This document shows, one piece after another, positions 19,067 through 28,299 of a DNA stretch of 64,000 nt. A program made the position numbers and the translations under genes. The notes below the pieces were generated by a model. It had not been told where the DNA came from, searched no databases, and saw only the letters and a list, made by a program, of their open reading frames with translations. Position 1 is the first letter of the stretch; the number at the start of each line of letters is the position of its first letter. This DNA is from Nannocystis pusilla. Its GTDB lineage: Bacteria; Myxococcota_A; Polyangia; Nannocystales; Nannocystaceae. The stretch spans positions 62,001-126,000 of the forward strand of contig NZ_JAIRAU010000049.1 of the NCBI RefSeq assembly GCF_020073745.1, given 5' to 3'.

Positions 19067-20263
19067 ATGTCGAAGAGCACCACCTCGATGCTCCTCCTCG
19101 CGTGCTTCGCCGCCGGTGCCGGAGCCGCGGCCTGCAAGCGTCCCAACGTCGGCTACGCGCTGTCCCCCTGGGACGCCACCGCGATGGCCAACTGCGACCA
19201 GCACGGCCCGCTCGCCCGCACCTGCAACCAGTGCAACGGCGGCGACGTGAAGGCCTGTCTCAGCCTCGCCCACGAGTACGAGCGCCAGCACGACCTCAGC
19301 CGCAGCAGCCGCGACCTCCACCTCGCGAGCAACTTCTTCGGCCGCGCCTGCGAGCTCAACTACATCCCGGCCTGCGTGCTGCTCGGCGATCACTACTCGA
19401 TCGTCCGCCCCGAGCCGCCCGCGCGCCAGGACGCGGTCAAGATCCGCGACGCCTCCTGCGTCGAGGCAGCCGCCGCCTGCGACAACAACAAGGACGCGCT
19501 CGCCTGCCGGATCGAGGGCATGTGCCTGTCCGACGAGTGGTTCGCCCGCAAGACCCCCGTGGATGTCCCGAAGGCCATCCAGGCCCTGAACTCCGCCTGC
19601 GAGCTCGGCGACGCGATCGGCTGCGCCCGCCTCGGCTGGGTGCGCGCCGCCGACAGCAAGGACGAGGCCTCGCTCACCGACGCCTTCGCCGCCTACCAGA
19701 AGGCCTGCGACCGCGAGCTCTCCGAGGGCTGCGTCGCCGTCGCCGCCTATCTCCAGCACGGCATCGGCACCGACGCCGACCCCGAGCGCGCCCGTACCCT
19801 CACCAGCGAGTGGTGCGCCCGCGGCTCGGTCGCCGCCTGCCAGGCCGAGACCGGCCACTACACCGCCCTGTGGGCCCTGCTCACCGACGACGCCGGCAAG
19901 AAGACCTGGGCCCCGCCCGACGCCAAGCGCCTCGCCGCCCTCGACCTGCAGGTCGCCTGGTCGCGGGGCATCGGCCGCACCGGCTTCTGCGTCGAGCCCA
20001 GCGGCGCCGTCGACAAGGTCACCACCCTCGACTCCGTCGGCGACCCGGCCGTCGACCAGATCATGGTCGACACCGTCAAGCAGTGGAAATTCCCGCGCCA
20101 CCCGAGCAAGCCGATCTGCGTCACCCACGAGCACAACTTCGTGTTCGCCGTGCGCCCGTGGCTGTTCCGCTCGTACTACATCGTCACCGACCAGTGGGTC
20201 ACCGCCCGCGGCGGCGTGACGATGCTCGACCACGACTGGCAACGCCCGGCGCGCAACCGCTGA
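19067..20263 (+). CDS. Sel1-repeat lipoprotein with TonB-C-like end
   Basis: 398 residues. Signal peptide MSKSTTSMLLLACFAAGAGAAACK with a lipobox-like Cys. Cys-bearing Sel1/TPR-type helical repeats follow: CLSLAHEYE, CVLLGDHY, CARLGWVRAADS, CVAVAAYLQHGIG and others, with paired Cys typical of secreted Sel1 repeats. Residues about 300-350 (FCVEPSGAVDKVTTLD, then VDQIMVDTVKQWKF) match the TonB C-terminal/AgmX-like pattern common in myxobacteria. Likely a periplasmic scaffold or envelope protein-protein interaction module. Followed by a GC hairpin at 20277-20295. Confidence 0.85.
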   Translation: MSKSTTSMLLLACFAAGAGAAACKRPNVGYALSPWDATAMANCDQHGPLARTCNQCNGGDVKACLSLAHEYERQHDLSRSSRDLHLASNFFGRACELNYIPACVLLGDHYSIVRPEPPARQDAVKIRDASCVEAAAACDNNKDALACRIEGMCLSDEWFARKTPVDVPKAIQALNSACELGDAIGCARLGWVRAADSKDEASLTDAFAAYQKACDRELSEGCVAVAAYLQHGIGTDADPERARTLTSEWCARGSVAACQAETGHYTALWALLTDDAGKKTWAPPDAKRLAALDLQVAWSRGIGRTGFCVEPSGAVDKVTTLDSVGDPAVDQIMVDTVKQWKFPRHPSKPICVTHEHNFVFAVRPWLFRSYYIVTDQWVTARGGVTMLDHDWQRPARNR

Positions 20264-20276
20264 GCCCAGCCCCCGA

Positions 20277-20295
20277 GCGGGCCGCACAGGCCCGC
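20277..20295 (+). terminator. GC hairpin after Sel1 lipoprotein gene
   Basis: A perfect 7-bp stem GCGGGCC/GGCCCGC with a 5-nt loop starts 14 bases after the stop codon. There is no clear T-run, so it is at best a weak intrinsic terminator. Confidence 0.35.
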
Positions 20296-20356
20296 CTCAC
20301 CCATCTTCCTGGCACGCGCTCCAGGCGCCCGAGTCAACGCGTGTTCGGATAGATGC

Positions 20357-20898
20357 GTGCGGATCGACGCCTCACACCTCGAGCACCAGCCCTCTCACGG
20401 GTCGGTCGTCGATCTGCGTGGCGCCGAGATCGACCTCACCGGCGTCGCCCCGGTGCTCGAACAGCTGATCACTCGCTGGTGCCCGCTACAAGTCAAGTTT
20501 GGTTGTTCGGCAGTCGTGCGCGCGGCGAAGCGACGGAAGACAGCGATTGGGACCTCTTGGTCGTCGTCCCCGACGACACGCCCGACGACGAGCTCGATCC
20601 CCTGGTCGCGTGGCAGTTGCGCAAGGAATCGGCCGAGGACCTCGCAGGAGCCCGGCTCCTGGCAGCTGCGAACAACAGAAACGCGATCTATCTCTGCGAG
20701 CAGGCCGCCGAGAAGATCATCAAAGCTGTACTCACTTCCGAGAGGCTCCACGGTCTCGCAGCCGCGGCTCGACGAGAGCATCGCCTCCAAGACGCCATCG
20801 ACAAGGTCGCCGTCGCCTTGACCGAGGTCGCCGCGCGCTTCGGCGTCGACCTCGACCACCCCGACGCCCCCGCACGCCGGCCCGGCCCCATCCGCTGA
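20357..20898 (+). pseudogene. Degenerate MNT-HEPN (nucleotidyltransferase/HEPN toxin-antitoxin) fusion relic
   Basis: Two frames must be joined. Residues from ATG 20357 (MRIDASHLEHQ to LEQLITRWCPLQV) run in one frame; the nucleotidyltransferase motif VWLFGSRARGEATEDSDWDLL runs in another. Removing one copy of the directly repeated CAAGT at 20489-20498 joins them perfectly, so a 5-bp tandem duplication caused the frameshift. After VAWQLRKE the sequence jumps directly into a HEPN-type helix (IYLCEQAAEKIIKAVL, then HRLQDAIDKV). The rest of the MNT protein is missing, suggesting an earlier deletion that fused antitoxin to toxin. In the MNT-HEPN family, MNT AMPylates and silences the HEPN RNase; neither protein should work here. 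The catalytic GSRARG and DWD residues are still visible. Confidence 0.75.
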
Positions 20899-20961
20899 CG
20901 CGAGCCCTCCGCTGCCGCGCCGCTTTACACCCGCGCGCGGCTCGTGCTCCCATGCGCGAGC

Positions 20962-23658
20962 ATGCCCGGGCTCGCGCACAGGCTCGCCGGGTTCGCGGCC
21001 CACGCCGCGGCGCTCTCCGGCGCCGGTGAGGCCGACGCGCGGGCCTTCTGCGAGCGCCTGCTCCGCGCCTTCGGCTGGCGGAGCCTGCGCCACGCCGGCG
21101 CCGTGTTCGCCGCGAGCACGACCCACGGAGAATTCGACCTCATCGTGTCCTCGACCCTCTGGCTGGCGCTGAAGCCCCGCGGCACCGACCTCGCCGAGCA
21201 CCGTCAGCGAGCCTTCGAGCACTGGCACGATCGCACCGCCCACCCGCGATACGTCGTCCTGTGCAATTACAGCGACCTCGTCATCCACGACTTCAATCGG
21301 CAGATCTGGGAGCCCCTCGATCACCTCCCCCTCGCCTCGCTGCCGCGCGAGCACCCGGCCCTCGGCTTCCTCCTCCCCGACCCCCGTCCCCCGGTGTTCC
21401 GCAACGATCGCGTGGCCGTCACCCGCGACGCCGTCGATCGCCTCGCCGCCGTCTTCCACCGCCTCGTGCAGCGCGGCGCCCCGCGCGAGCTCGCCCGGCG
21501 CTTCCTCCTGCGTCGCGCCTTCGACCTGTTCGCCGCCGCCGTCGACCCCGCGCCGCGCCGGTCGCCATTGTTCCCCGATCTCGAGTCGTTCGCGCTGACC
21601 GTCGACGAGCAGAGCCACCTCGACGCCGCCGCCGCCCGCGATTGGTCGCGCGTCGAACTGCCCGTCTTCGGCGCCCTGTTTCAGCGCAGCATGGACCGCG
21701 AGCGGAGGCACGCCCAGGGCGCCCACTTCACCAGCGAGGCCGACATCCAGCGGATCGTCCTCCCGACCCTCGTCCGCCCGTGGCGCCAGCAGATCGCCGC
21801 CGCTGCGACTTCCGAACGATTGCTCGCCGTGCACCACGACCTCGCGCGCCTGCGCGTCCTCGACCCCGCGTGCGGCAGCGGCAACTTCCTCTACGTCGCC
21901 TACCGCGAGCTCCTCCGCCTCGAGCTCGAGCTCGTCGCGCGCCTGCGCCCCGAGTCCGCGCCCTCCTCCGTGTTCTCGCCGCGCGTCTCGATCCGCAACT
22001 TCTTCGGCCTCGACACCGACCCCTTCGCCGTCGAGCTCGCCCGCGTCACCCTGCAGCTCGCCACGAGGTTCGCGCTCCGCGAGCTCCGGCCGGCGTTCCC
22101 CGTCGAGCCCGAGCCGCTCAGCGAGCTACACGACAACCTCCGCCACGCCGACGCGCTGTTCACCGACTGGCCGGCCGTCGACGTGATCCTCGGCAACCCG
22201 CCGTTTCAGTCGAAGAACAAGATCCAGCGCGAGCTCGGCCCCGACTACGTCCGCCGGCTCCGCCGCGCCTTTCCGGAGGTGTCCGGCCTCGCGGACTACT
22301 GCGTCTACTGGTTCCGCAAGGCCCACGATCATCTCCCGATCGGAGGCCGCGCCGGCCTCGTCGGCACCAACACGATCCGTCAGAACAGCTCGCGCGACAG
22401 CGGCCTCGGCCACATCGTCGCCTCGGGCACCATCACCGACGCCGTCGCCTCCGAGGTGTGGTCCGGCGACGCCGCCGTCCACGTCTCGATCGTCAATTGG
22501 ACCAGGCACCCCTGTGCGCCCGGCAAGAAGTCCCTCTCGTGGCAGACCGGCGATGCCGCGCACAGCCCGTGGCAGACCGTCGAGGTCGAGCGGATCGGCC
22601 CCTCGCTCAGCCCGCACACCGACGTCAGCGCCGCCAGGGTGCTGCGCGCCAACGCCGGCGCCGGCCGCTGCTATCAGGGCCAGACCGTCGGCCACGAGGC
22701 CTTTCTCCTGCCACCCGCCAGCGCCCGCGCCATGCTCCGCCGGGCCCGCGGCAACGCGGCCGTCATCCTCCCGTTCCTCATCGGCGACGACCTCCTCGGC
22801 CGCGCCGACGGCTCGCCCAGTCGCTGGGTCATCGACTTCGGCGACCGCGACCTCCACGAGGCCCGCGAGTTCACCGCGCCGTTCGCCCGCATCAGGGCTC
22901 ACGTCCTGCCCGACCGCGAGGCCGCCGCCGCCGAGGAGCTGCGGCGCAACGCCGACCTCCTGCGCGCCGACGCCCGCGCCCGCGTGAACCGCCATCACGC
23001 CAATTTCCGCGAGCAGTGGTGGCGCCTGTCCTGGCGGCGCGGCGAGATGCTGGCGGCCATCGCCCCGCTGTCGCGCTTCGCCGCCTGTGTGCGCGTCACC
23101 AAGCGCCCGATCTTCGAGTTCGTCAGCCCGCAGATCCGCCCGAGCGACGCGCTCGTGGTGTTCGCCTTCGACGACGACTACTCGTTCGGCCTCTTGCAAT
23201 CCTCCGTCCACTGGCAGTGGTTCACCGCGCGCTGCTCCACCCTCAAGCGCGACCATCGCTACACCTCGAGCACCGTGTTCGACGCGTTCCCCTGGCCGCA
23301 GCGCCCGAGCGCCGCCCAGGTCGTGCAGGTCGCTCGCGCCGCGCGACACCTGCGGACGGTCCGCACGCGGGCCCTGCAGCAGCTCGGCTGCTCGCGCCGC
23401 CAGCTCTACCGCGACCTCGACACGCCTCGCGGCGGCCCGCTGCGTCGCGCCCACGACGCGCTCGACCGGGCCGTTCGGGCCGCCTACGGCATGCCGGGCG
23501 GCGCCGCTCCGCTGCGCTTCCTCCTCGACCTCAATCACGAGCTCGCGGCCCGCGAAGCCGCCGGCGCGGCCATCGTCGGCCCCGGCCTCGCCGCGCTGGC
23601 GCCGGGCGCCCGGCTGCGCGCCGCCTGTCGCTCGCGCGACTGCATCGAGCCGGCCTGA
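20962..23658 (+). CDS. MmeI-like (Type IIL) DNA methyltransferase with altered nuclease motif
   Basis: 898 residues from ATG 20962; GTG at 20944 is an alternative. The N-terminal part has the layout of the MmeI D-x9-E-x-K nuclease, but reads D59, A69, K71 (EFDLIVSSTLWLALK), so the catalytic Glu is Ala. The methyltransferase core has AdoMet motif LDPACGSGNF (about 302-311) and adenine-N6 motif IV NPPF (about 414), followed by a recognition region ending in the usual DAFPWPQ stretch of this family. Expected: sequence-specific adenine methylation with little or no DNA cutting. No other restriction or BREX/DISARM gene is adjacent; the neighbour upstream is a broken toxin-antitoxin relic. Codon use matches the surroundings. 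Confidence 0.88.
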   Translation: MPGLAHRLAGFAAHAAALSGAGEADARAFCERLLRAFGWRSLRHAGAVFAASTTHGEFDLIVSSTLWLALKPRGTDLAEHRQRAFEHWHDRTAHPRYVVLCNYSDLVIHDFNRQIWEPLDHLPLASLPREHPALGFLLPDPRPPVFRNDRVAVTRDAVDRLAAVFHRLVQRGAPRELARRFLLRRAFDLFAAAVDPAPRRSPLFPDLESFALTVDEQSHLDAAAARDWSRVELPVFGALFQRSMDRERRHAQGAHFTSEADIQRIVLPTLVRPWRQQIAAAATSERLLAVHHDLARLRVLDPACGSGNFLYVAYRELLRLELELVARLRPESAPSSVFSPRVSIRNFFGLDTDPFAVELARVTLQLATRFALRELRPAFPVEPEPLSELHDNLRHADALFTDWPAVDVILGNPPFQSKNKIQRELGPDYVRRLRRAFPEVSGLADYCVYWFRKAHDHLPIGGRAGLVGTNTIRQNSSRDSGLGHIVASGTITDAVASEVWSGDAAVHVSIVNWTRHPCAPGKKSLSWQTGDAAHSPWQTVEVERIGPSLSPHTDVSAARVLRANAGAGRCYQGQTVGHEAFLLPPASARAMLRRARGNAAVILPFLIGDDLLGRADGSPSRWVIDFGDRDLHEAREFTAPFARIRAHVLPDREAAAAEELRRNADLLRADARARVNRHHANFREQWWRLSWRRGEMLAAIAPLSRFAACVRVTKRPIFEFVSPQIRPSDALVVFAFDDDYSFGLLQSSVHWQWFTARCSTLKRDHRYTSSTVFDAFPWPQRPSAAQVVQVARAARHLRTVRTRALQQLGCSRRQLYRDLDTPRGGPLRRAHDALDRAVRAAYGMPGGAAPLRFLLDLNHELAAREAAGAAIVGPGLAALAPGARLRAACRSRDCIEPA

Positions 23659-23662
23659 GCCG

Positions 23663-24364
23663 TCAGCTCTTCGGCCACATCTTGGTGCCCTTGCGGCCCC
23701 ACACGAACGACACGCCGATCGTGAATTCGCCGTGGTGGGCGAAGCTCGGCTCGCGGCCTGCGGCCTTCGCGTACGACGGCGTGACGATGTCGCGCCCGTC
23801 GAAGCGCAGGGCGACCCACTTGCTGACGTAGATCTTCAAGCCGCCGCCGACGTGGAGCGCGCCGTCGACCTTCTTGCCGATCAGCTCGTCCTTCGACGAG
23901 CCGCCGAACATGCCGCCGCCGGCGACGATGAACGGCGTGATGCGGGTCGGCAGCTGCAGGATGACGTGGGCGCGCAGGCCGAACAGCACCGAGCGCTTGC
24001 CCTCCTCGACGTCGACCTTGGTCGGCGACACGTTGCCCTCGACCTCGACGCCGACGAAGCGGACCGGCAGGTAGGCGAGGCGCAGGCCGATGTCGAAGCC
24101 GGTCTTGAACGCGCGGGTCGGGTTGGGCGGCTCGACCCCGTAGAGGCCGTGGTCCTTGGCCGGGAACAGCGCGCCCATCAGCCAGCCGACCTCGATCATG
24201 TGCAGCTCCTTGCGCCACGGCGGCTTCGGCTTGGCCTCGCTCTCTGCCGGGGCAGCCTCCGCGGCCGGCTCCTCGCCGGCGGGCTCGTCGGCGCGGGCGA
24301 GCGACGGCGCGAGCAACACGAGGGTCAAGGGGGCCAGAGCGAAGAGGGTCGACGGTCGCGGCAT
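23663..24364 (-). CDS. Outer-membrane beta-barrel protein
   Basis: 233 residues from ATG 24364. Sec signal peptide (MPRPSTLFALAPLTLVLLAPSLARA) then an Ala/Glu/Pro-rich stretch to about residue 50. The rest alternates hydrophobic and polar residues with Gly/aromatic strand ends (for example FIVAGGGMFGG, LHVGGGLKIYVSKWVALRFDGRD), like 8-stranded OmpA/OmpW-type barrels, and ends in a strand. The VALRFDGRDIV segment is typical of myxobacterial outer-membrane beta-barrel proteins with this fold. It is the last gene downstream of the RND-NRDE operon (89-bp gap) and nearly abuts the convergent methyltransferase stop. Confidence 0.82.
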   Translation of the reverse strand: MPRPSTLFALAPLTLVLLAPSLARADEPAGEEPAAEAAPAESEAKPKPPWRKELHMIEVGWLMGALFPAKDHGLYGVEPPNPTRAFKTGFDIGLRLAYLPVRFVGVEVEGNVSPTKVDVEEGKRSVLFGLRAHVILQLPTRITPFIVAGGGMFGGSSKDELIGKKVDGALHVGGGLKIYVSKWVALRFDGRDIVTPSYAKAAGREPSFAHHGEFTIGVSFVWGRKGTKMWPKS

Positions 24365-24453
24365 GCGGGCTCCGGGCGAGGACCCTTCATGTACCGCGAA
24401 GCCGGGCAAAAAACGAGCCCCCACGGCCTCGCGCAGGCGCGGCGGCTCGCGTT

Positions 24454-25215
24454 TTAGACCACCTCGCGCCGGAACTTGACCTCGGCGACCGCAGGGTGTG
24501 GGCCCGGCACCGTCGCCTGCTCGCGACACAGCGTCCAGCCGCCCTCGCCCACCAGCATCACCGTCGACACCCGCGTTCCGTAGCCCGGCATCGCGATGCA
24601 CAGCGGCGACAGGGCCCGCTCGAGCTCGATCCCCACGCCCGTGTCGGGCAGCGCCGCGTCGTCCGCCGGCGTCGCGTCCGCCAGCATCGCCATCACCGCG
24701 CCGACGTCGACCGCCTCGCCCGCGATCAGCCGCCCGAGCCCCGCCTTGCCGCGCACCACCTTCGGCCACGGCGTGTCGAGCTCGGCGTTGCTGATCCCGT
24801 ACAGGCCCGGCGCCAGGCGACGCCGTTCACCTGTCTTATTATTCATGTACCAGACGCCATCCGGGTCGCCGACCACCAGGTTGAAGCCGGCGTAGCGCTC
24901 GCCCGCGATCGCCGCCAGGTAGTCGCCGGGCGCCGCCGTCCCGCGCAGGAAATCGGCCACCAGCGCCCCGCGCGAGCGGGCGTCGAGGCGGATGTCGGCC
25001 GGGTCGCGCACGTTCGTCAGCGCCGCCCAGCGGCCGCGGCGGGTCACGCCGAACCACGTGCCGCCGGCCTGCAGGTCGCGCCCGGCGAACAGCCCCGGCG
25101 CGTCGGGCCACCAGCCGGCCGGCGCGGTCGCGCGGGCGTAGAACTCGTCGCGGTTGGCCGCCAGCACCAGCGAGTAGCGCGGGTGGACCCCAACGGCGAA
25201 CAGCAGCGTACACAC
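24454..25215 (-). CDS. NRDE-family (TANGO2-like) protein
   Basis: 253 residues starting at GTG 25215, which directly abuts the TGA of the upstream RND gene, implying coupled translation. The N-terminal MCTLLFAV...LAANRDEF carries the NRDE signature and nucleophile-like Cys2 of the TANGO2/NRDE family; further family blocks are AGRDLQAGGTWFGVTRRGRWAALTNVRD and ISNAELDTPWPKV. Eukaryotic TANGO2 is implicated in haem/lipid handling; the bacterial role is unclear. Its presence directly behind an efflux pump is unusual. A two-core repeat (CCTG 24830, CATG 24844) lies in the gene. Confidence 0.92.
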   Translation of the reverse strand: MCTLLFAVGVHPRYSLVLAANRDEFYARATAPAGWWPDAPGLFAGRDLQAGGTWFGVTRRGRWAALTNVRDPADIRLDARSRGALVADFLRGTAAPGDYLAAIAGERYAGFNLVVGDPDGVWYMNNKTGERRRLAPGLYGISNAELDTPWPKVVRGKAGLGRLIAGEAVDVGAVMAMLADATPADDAALPDTGVGIELERALSPLCIAMPGYGTRVSTVMLVGEGGWTLCREQATVPGPHPAVAEVKFRREVV

Positions 25216-28200
25216 TCAGCCCTCGTCCTTCTGCCCGCGCAGCCGCCGGCCGATCCGCGTCAGCGCCTTGCCGGCGTCGTCGAACAGCGAGTACGCCACC
25301 GGCACGATCAGCAGCGTGATCAGCAGCGACAGCGCCTGCCCGCCGATGATCACCTTCGCCATCGACGCCCGCGAGGCCGCGCCGGGGCCCTTGCCGAGCG
25401 CGATCGGGATCATGCCGGCGATCAGCGTGATCGTCGTCATCAAGATCGGCCGCAGGCGCGTCTTGTTGGCCTCGACGATCGCGACGTCGCGGGCCTCGCC
25501 GCGGTCCCGCAGCGTGTTGGTGTAGTCGACCTGCAAGATCCCGTTCTTCTTGATGATCCCGAACAGCATGAACACGCCGAACGTCGAGTAGATGTTCAGC
25601 GTGTCGCCGAGCAGCATCAGCGACAGCAGCGCGAACGGCAGCGACAGCGGCAGCGACAGCATGATCGTCACCGGGTGCAGCAGGCTCTCGAACTGGGCCG
25701 CGAGGACCATGTACATGAACAAGAACGACAGCCCGAGCGCGCTCAGGAAGTTCGTGATCGTCTCGCTCATGGTCTTGGCCCGCCCGGTGAAGACCACCTC
25801 GTACTCCGGCGGCAGCTTCAGCTCGGCGATCATCGCCTGCACGCGCGCGACCGCGTCGCCGAGCGGCAGGCCGTCGAGGTTGGCGCCGACCTCGACCTGG
25901 CGGATCCGTCCCAGCCGATCGATCTGCGCCGGCCCGCGCTCGCGCTCGAAGTCCGCCAGCGCCTCGAGGCGGATGAGCCCCGTGCGCGCCTGGATCGGCA
26001 GCCCGCGCAGCGAGTCGACGTCGCGCCGGTCCTCCGGGCGCAGGCGCAGCCACAGGTCGTACTGCTCGGCGCCCTCGCGGATCTTCGAGATCGGCTCGCC
26101 GCCGACCATCGTGCGCAGCGCCGCCGCGATCTCGCCGGCGCGCACGCCGAGGTCGGCGGCGCGGTCGCGGTCGATCTTGACCCGCACCTCGGGCTTGCGC
26201 ACCGCCGCCGACGAGTCGATGTCGACGAACCCGGGGCTCTCGGCCATCCTCGCCATCAGGGTCGCGGTGTACTCGCCGAGCTGCTCGAGGTCGGGCCCGC
26301 GCAGCGAGAACGCGAGCTGGGTCCGGCGCCCGCCGCCGCCCATGCCGCCGAGGTCCTGCACGCTCGGGCGCAGGTCCGGGTACGGGCGCAGCGCCTCGCG
26401 GGCCTGCTTCTGCACCGCCTCGAGCGGGTAGTCGCGCTGCTCGATGTCGGCCACCTGCACGTAGATCTGGACCTCGGTGACGTCGTCGCCGCCGCGGGCC
26501 GCGCCGATGCTGGTGAACAGCCGCTCGACCCCGCGGAGCTCGCGGAGGTGGCCCTCGATGCGCGCCGCCATCGCCGAGCTCGCCTCGAGGCTCGACCCCT
26601 CGGGCATGGTGAGCACCACCATGAACTCGCTGGTGTCGTCCTTGGGGATGAAGTCCTTGCCGATCCGCTGGCCGAGCGGCACCACCATCGCCACCGTCGC
26701 CACCGACAGCGCCACCACCAGCCAGCGCCAGCGGAGCGACCAGCGGACCAGCCAGGCGTAGCCGTCGTCGAGCAGCGCGTTGAGGCGCTCGACCACGCCC
26801 GGCCTCGCGTGGTCCCTGGGCTTCGGCGGCTTCAGCAGGCGCGAGCACAGCATCGGCGTCAGCGTCAGCGACACGAACAGCGACACCCCGATCGAGAACG
26901 CCGTCGTGATGCCGAACGAGCGCCAGAACCGGCCGATCCGGCCCTCCATGAACGCCGTCGGCAGGAAGATGACGATCAGCGACAGCGTGGTGGCGAACAC
27001 CGCCAGGGTGATCTCGCGCGTGCCCTCGATCGCGGCCTGCATCGGCGGCTCGCCGTGCTCGACCCGGCGGAACACGTTCTCGAGCACCACGATCGCGTCG
27101 TCGATGACGATGCCGACCGCCAGCGTCAGCGCCAGCAGGGTGAAGTTGTTGAGCGTGTAGTCGAGCGCGTTGAGGACCGCGAAGGTGGTGACGATCGAGC
27201 AAGGGATCGCCAGCGCCGCGATCAGCGTCGAGCGCAGCGAGCCCATGAACAGCAGCACCGAGACGCTGGCGAGCAGGGCGCCGAGGACCAGGTGCAGCTC
27301 GACCTCGTGGATCGAGCGGCGGATGAAGCGCGAGGCGTCGCGGATCGGCGTGACCTCGATGTCGGCGGGCAGGCTGCGCTGCAGCGTGGCGATGCGCTTC
27401 AGGATGGTGTCGACGACCTCGACCGTGTTGGTGCCGGCCTGCTTCTGCACCACCAGCGCGACCGCGTTCTCGCCGTCGAGCCGCGACAGCGAGCGCGGGT
27501 CCTCGGTGCCGTCCTCGACCTCGGCGATCTGCCCGAGCAGCACCGGCGCGCCCTGGCGCTCGGCGACCACCAGCCGCCGCAGCTCGCGCGCGTCCTGCAC
27601 GCGCGCCATCGTCCGCAGCACCTCCTCGCGCCCCGAGCTCTCGAGCCGCCCGCCCGGCAGCTCGAGGTTCTGCTGCTCGATCGCCTGCCGGACCTGCTGG
27701 ATCGACAGCCCCTGGGCCGCCAGCGCGTCGGCGTCGAGCAGCACGTTGAAGGCCCGCTTCTGCCCGCCGGTCAGCTGGATCTGCCCGACCCCGGCGACCC
27801 CCTGCAGCGGCTCCAGCACCTGCTTGCGCGCCAGTTCGGTGACCTCGCGCAGGTCGCGGCGGTCCGACGAGACCACCAGCGTGATCACCGGCACCGCCGT
27901 CGTGTCGAACCGCGTGACCACCGGAGGGTCTGTCCCTTCGGGCAGGTTCTTGAGCGTCGCCGCGACCTTGTCGCGCACGTCCTGGGTCGCCTGGTCGCGG
28001 TCGCGGTCGAGCAGGAAGTTGATCGTGACCACCGACACGCCCTCGAGCGACGTCGAGCGCAGCTCGTCGATGCCCTCGGCGGTGCTGACCGCGTCCTCGA
28101 CGAACTTGGTGACCTGGGTCTCGATCTCCTCCGGGCTCGCCCCGCGCAGCGTGGTCGTCACCGTGACCACCGGGATCTCGACGTCCGGGAACTGGTCGAC

Positions 28201-28299
28201 CCCGAGCGTGCGGAACGACAGCACGCCGAAGGTCATGCAGGCGAAGATCAACATCAGGGTGAAGACCGGCCGGCGGACGCAGATCTCCGACAGCGTCAC
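25216..28299 (-). CDS. RND (AcrB/MdtB-type) multidrug efflux transporter
   Basis: 1027 residues, the normal length of HAE1 RND pumps. N-terminal MTLSEICVRRPVFTLMLIF is the typical first membrane helix. There are two related halves, each with one helix, a large periplasmic porter domain, then five to six helices. The proton-relay TM4 region contains AVGIVIDDAIVVLENVFR (two Asp), and AIVVLENV and GIIKKNGIL motifs are conserved. Exports drugs or lipids using proton motive force together with the adaptor 28296-29531 (4-bp ATGA overlap) and an outer-membrane channel. No TolC homologue is nearby. Confidence 0.96.
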   Translation of the reverse strand: MTLSEICVRRPVFTLMLIFACMTFGVLSFRTLGVDQFPDVEIPVVTVTTTLRGASPEEIETQVTKFVEDAVSTAEGIDELRSTSLEGVSVVTINFLLDRDRDQATQDVRDKVAATLKNLPEGTDPPVVTRFDTTAVPVITLVVSSDRRDLREVTELARKQVLEPLQGVAGVGQIQLTGGQKRAFNVLLDADALAAQGLSIQQVRQAIEQQNLELPGGRLESSGREEVLRTMARVQDARELRRLVVAERQGAPVLLGQIAEVEDGTEDPRSLSRLDGENAVALVVQKQAGTNTVEVVDTILKRIATLQRSLPADIEVTPIRDASRFIRRSIHEVELHLVLGALLASVSVLLFMGSLRSTLIAALAIPCSIVTTFAVLNALDYTLNNFTLLALTLAVGIVIDDAIVVLENVFRRVEHGEPPMQAAIEGTREITLAVFATTLSLIVIFLPTAFMEGRIGRFWRSFGITTAFSIGVSLFVSLTLTPMLCSRLLKPPKPRDHARPGVVERLNALLDDGYAWLVRWSLRWRWLVVALSVATVAMVVPLGQRIGKDFIPKDDTSEFMVVLTMPEGSSLEASSAMAARIEGHLRELRGVERLFTSIGAARGGDDVTEVQIYVQVADIEQRDYPLEAVQKQAREALRPYPDLRPSVQDLGGMGGGGRRTQLAFSLRGPDLEQLGEYTATLMARMAESPGFVDIDSSAAVRKPEVRVKIDRDRAADLGVRAGEIAAALRTMVGGEPISKIREGAEQYDLWLRLRPEDRRDVDSLRGLPIQARTGLIRLEALADFERERGPAQIDRLGRIRQVEVGANLDGLPLGDAVARVQAMIAELKLPPEYEVVFTGRAKTMSETITNFLSALGLSFLFMYMVLAAQFESLLHPVTIMLSLPLSLPFALLSLMLLGDTLNIYSTFGVFMLFGIIKKNGILQVDYTNTLRDRGEARDVAIVEANKTRLRPILMTTITLIAGMIPIALGKGPGAASRASMAKVIIGGQALSLLITLLIVPVAYSLFDDAGKALTRIGRRLRGQKDEG

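Noticed and set aside
20962..23658. BREX PglX or DISARM methyltransferase
   Set aside because: The methylase core is similar, but no other BREX or DISARM gene is adjacent and the N-terminal D-x9-A-x-K region matches the MmeI layout.
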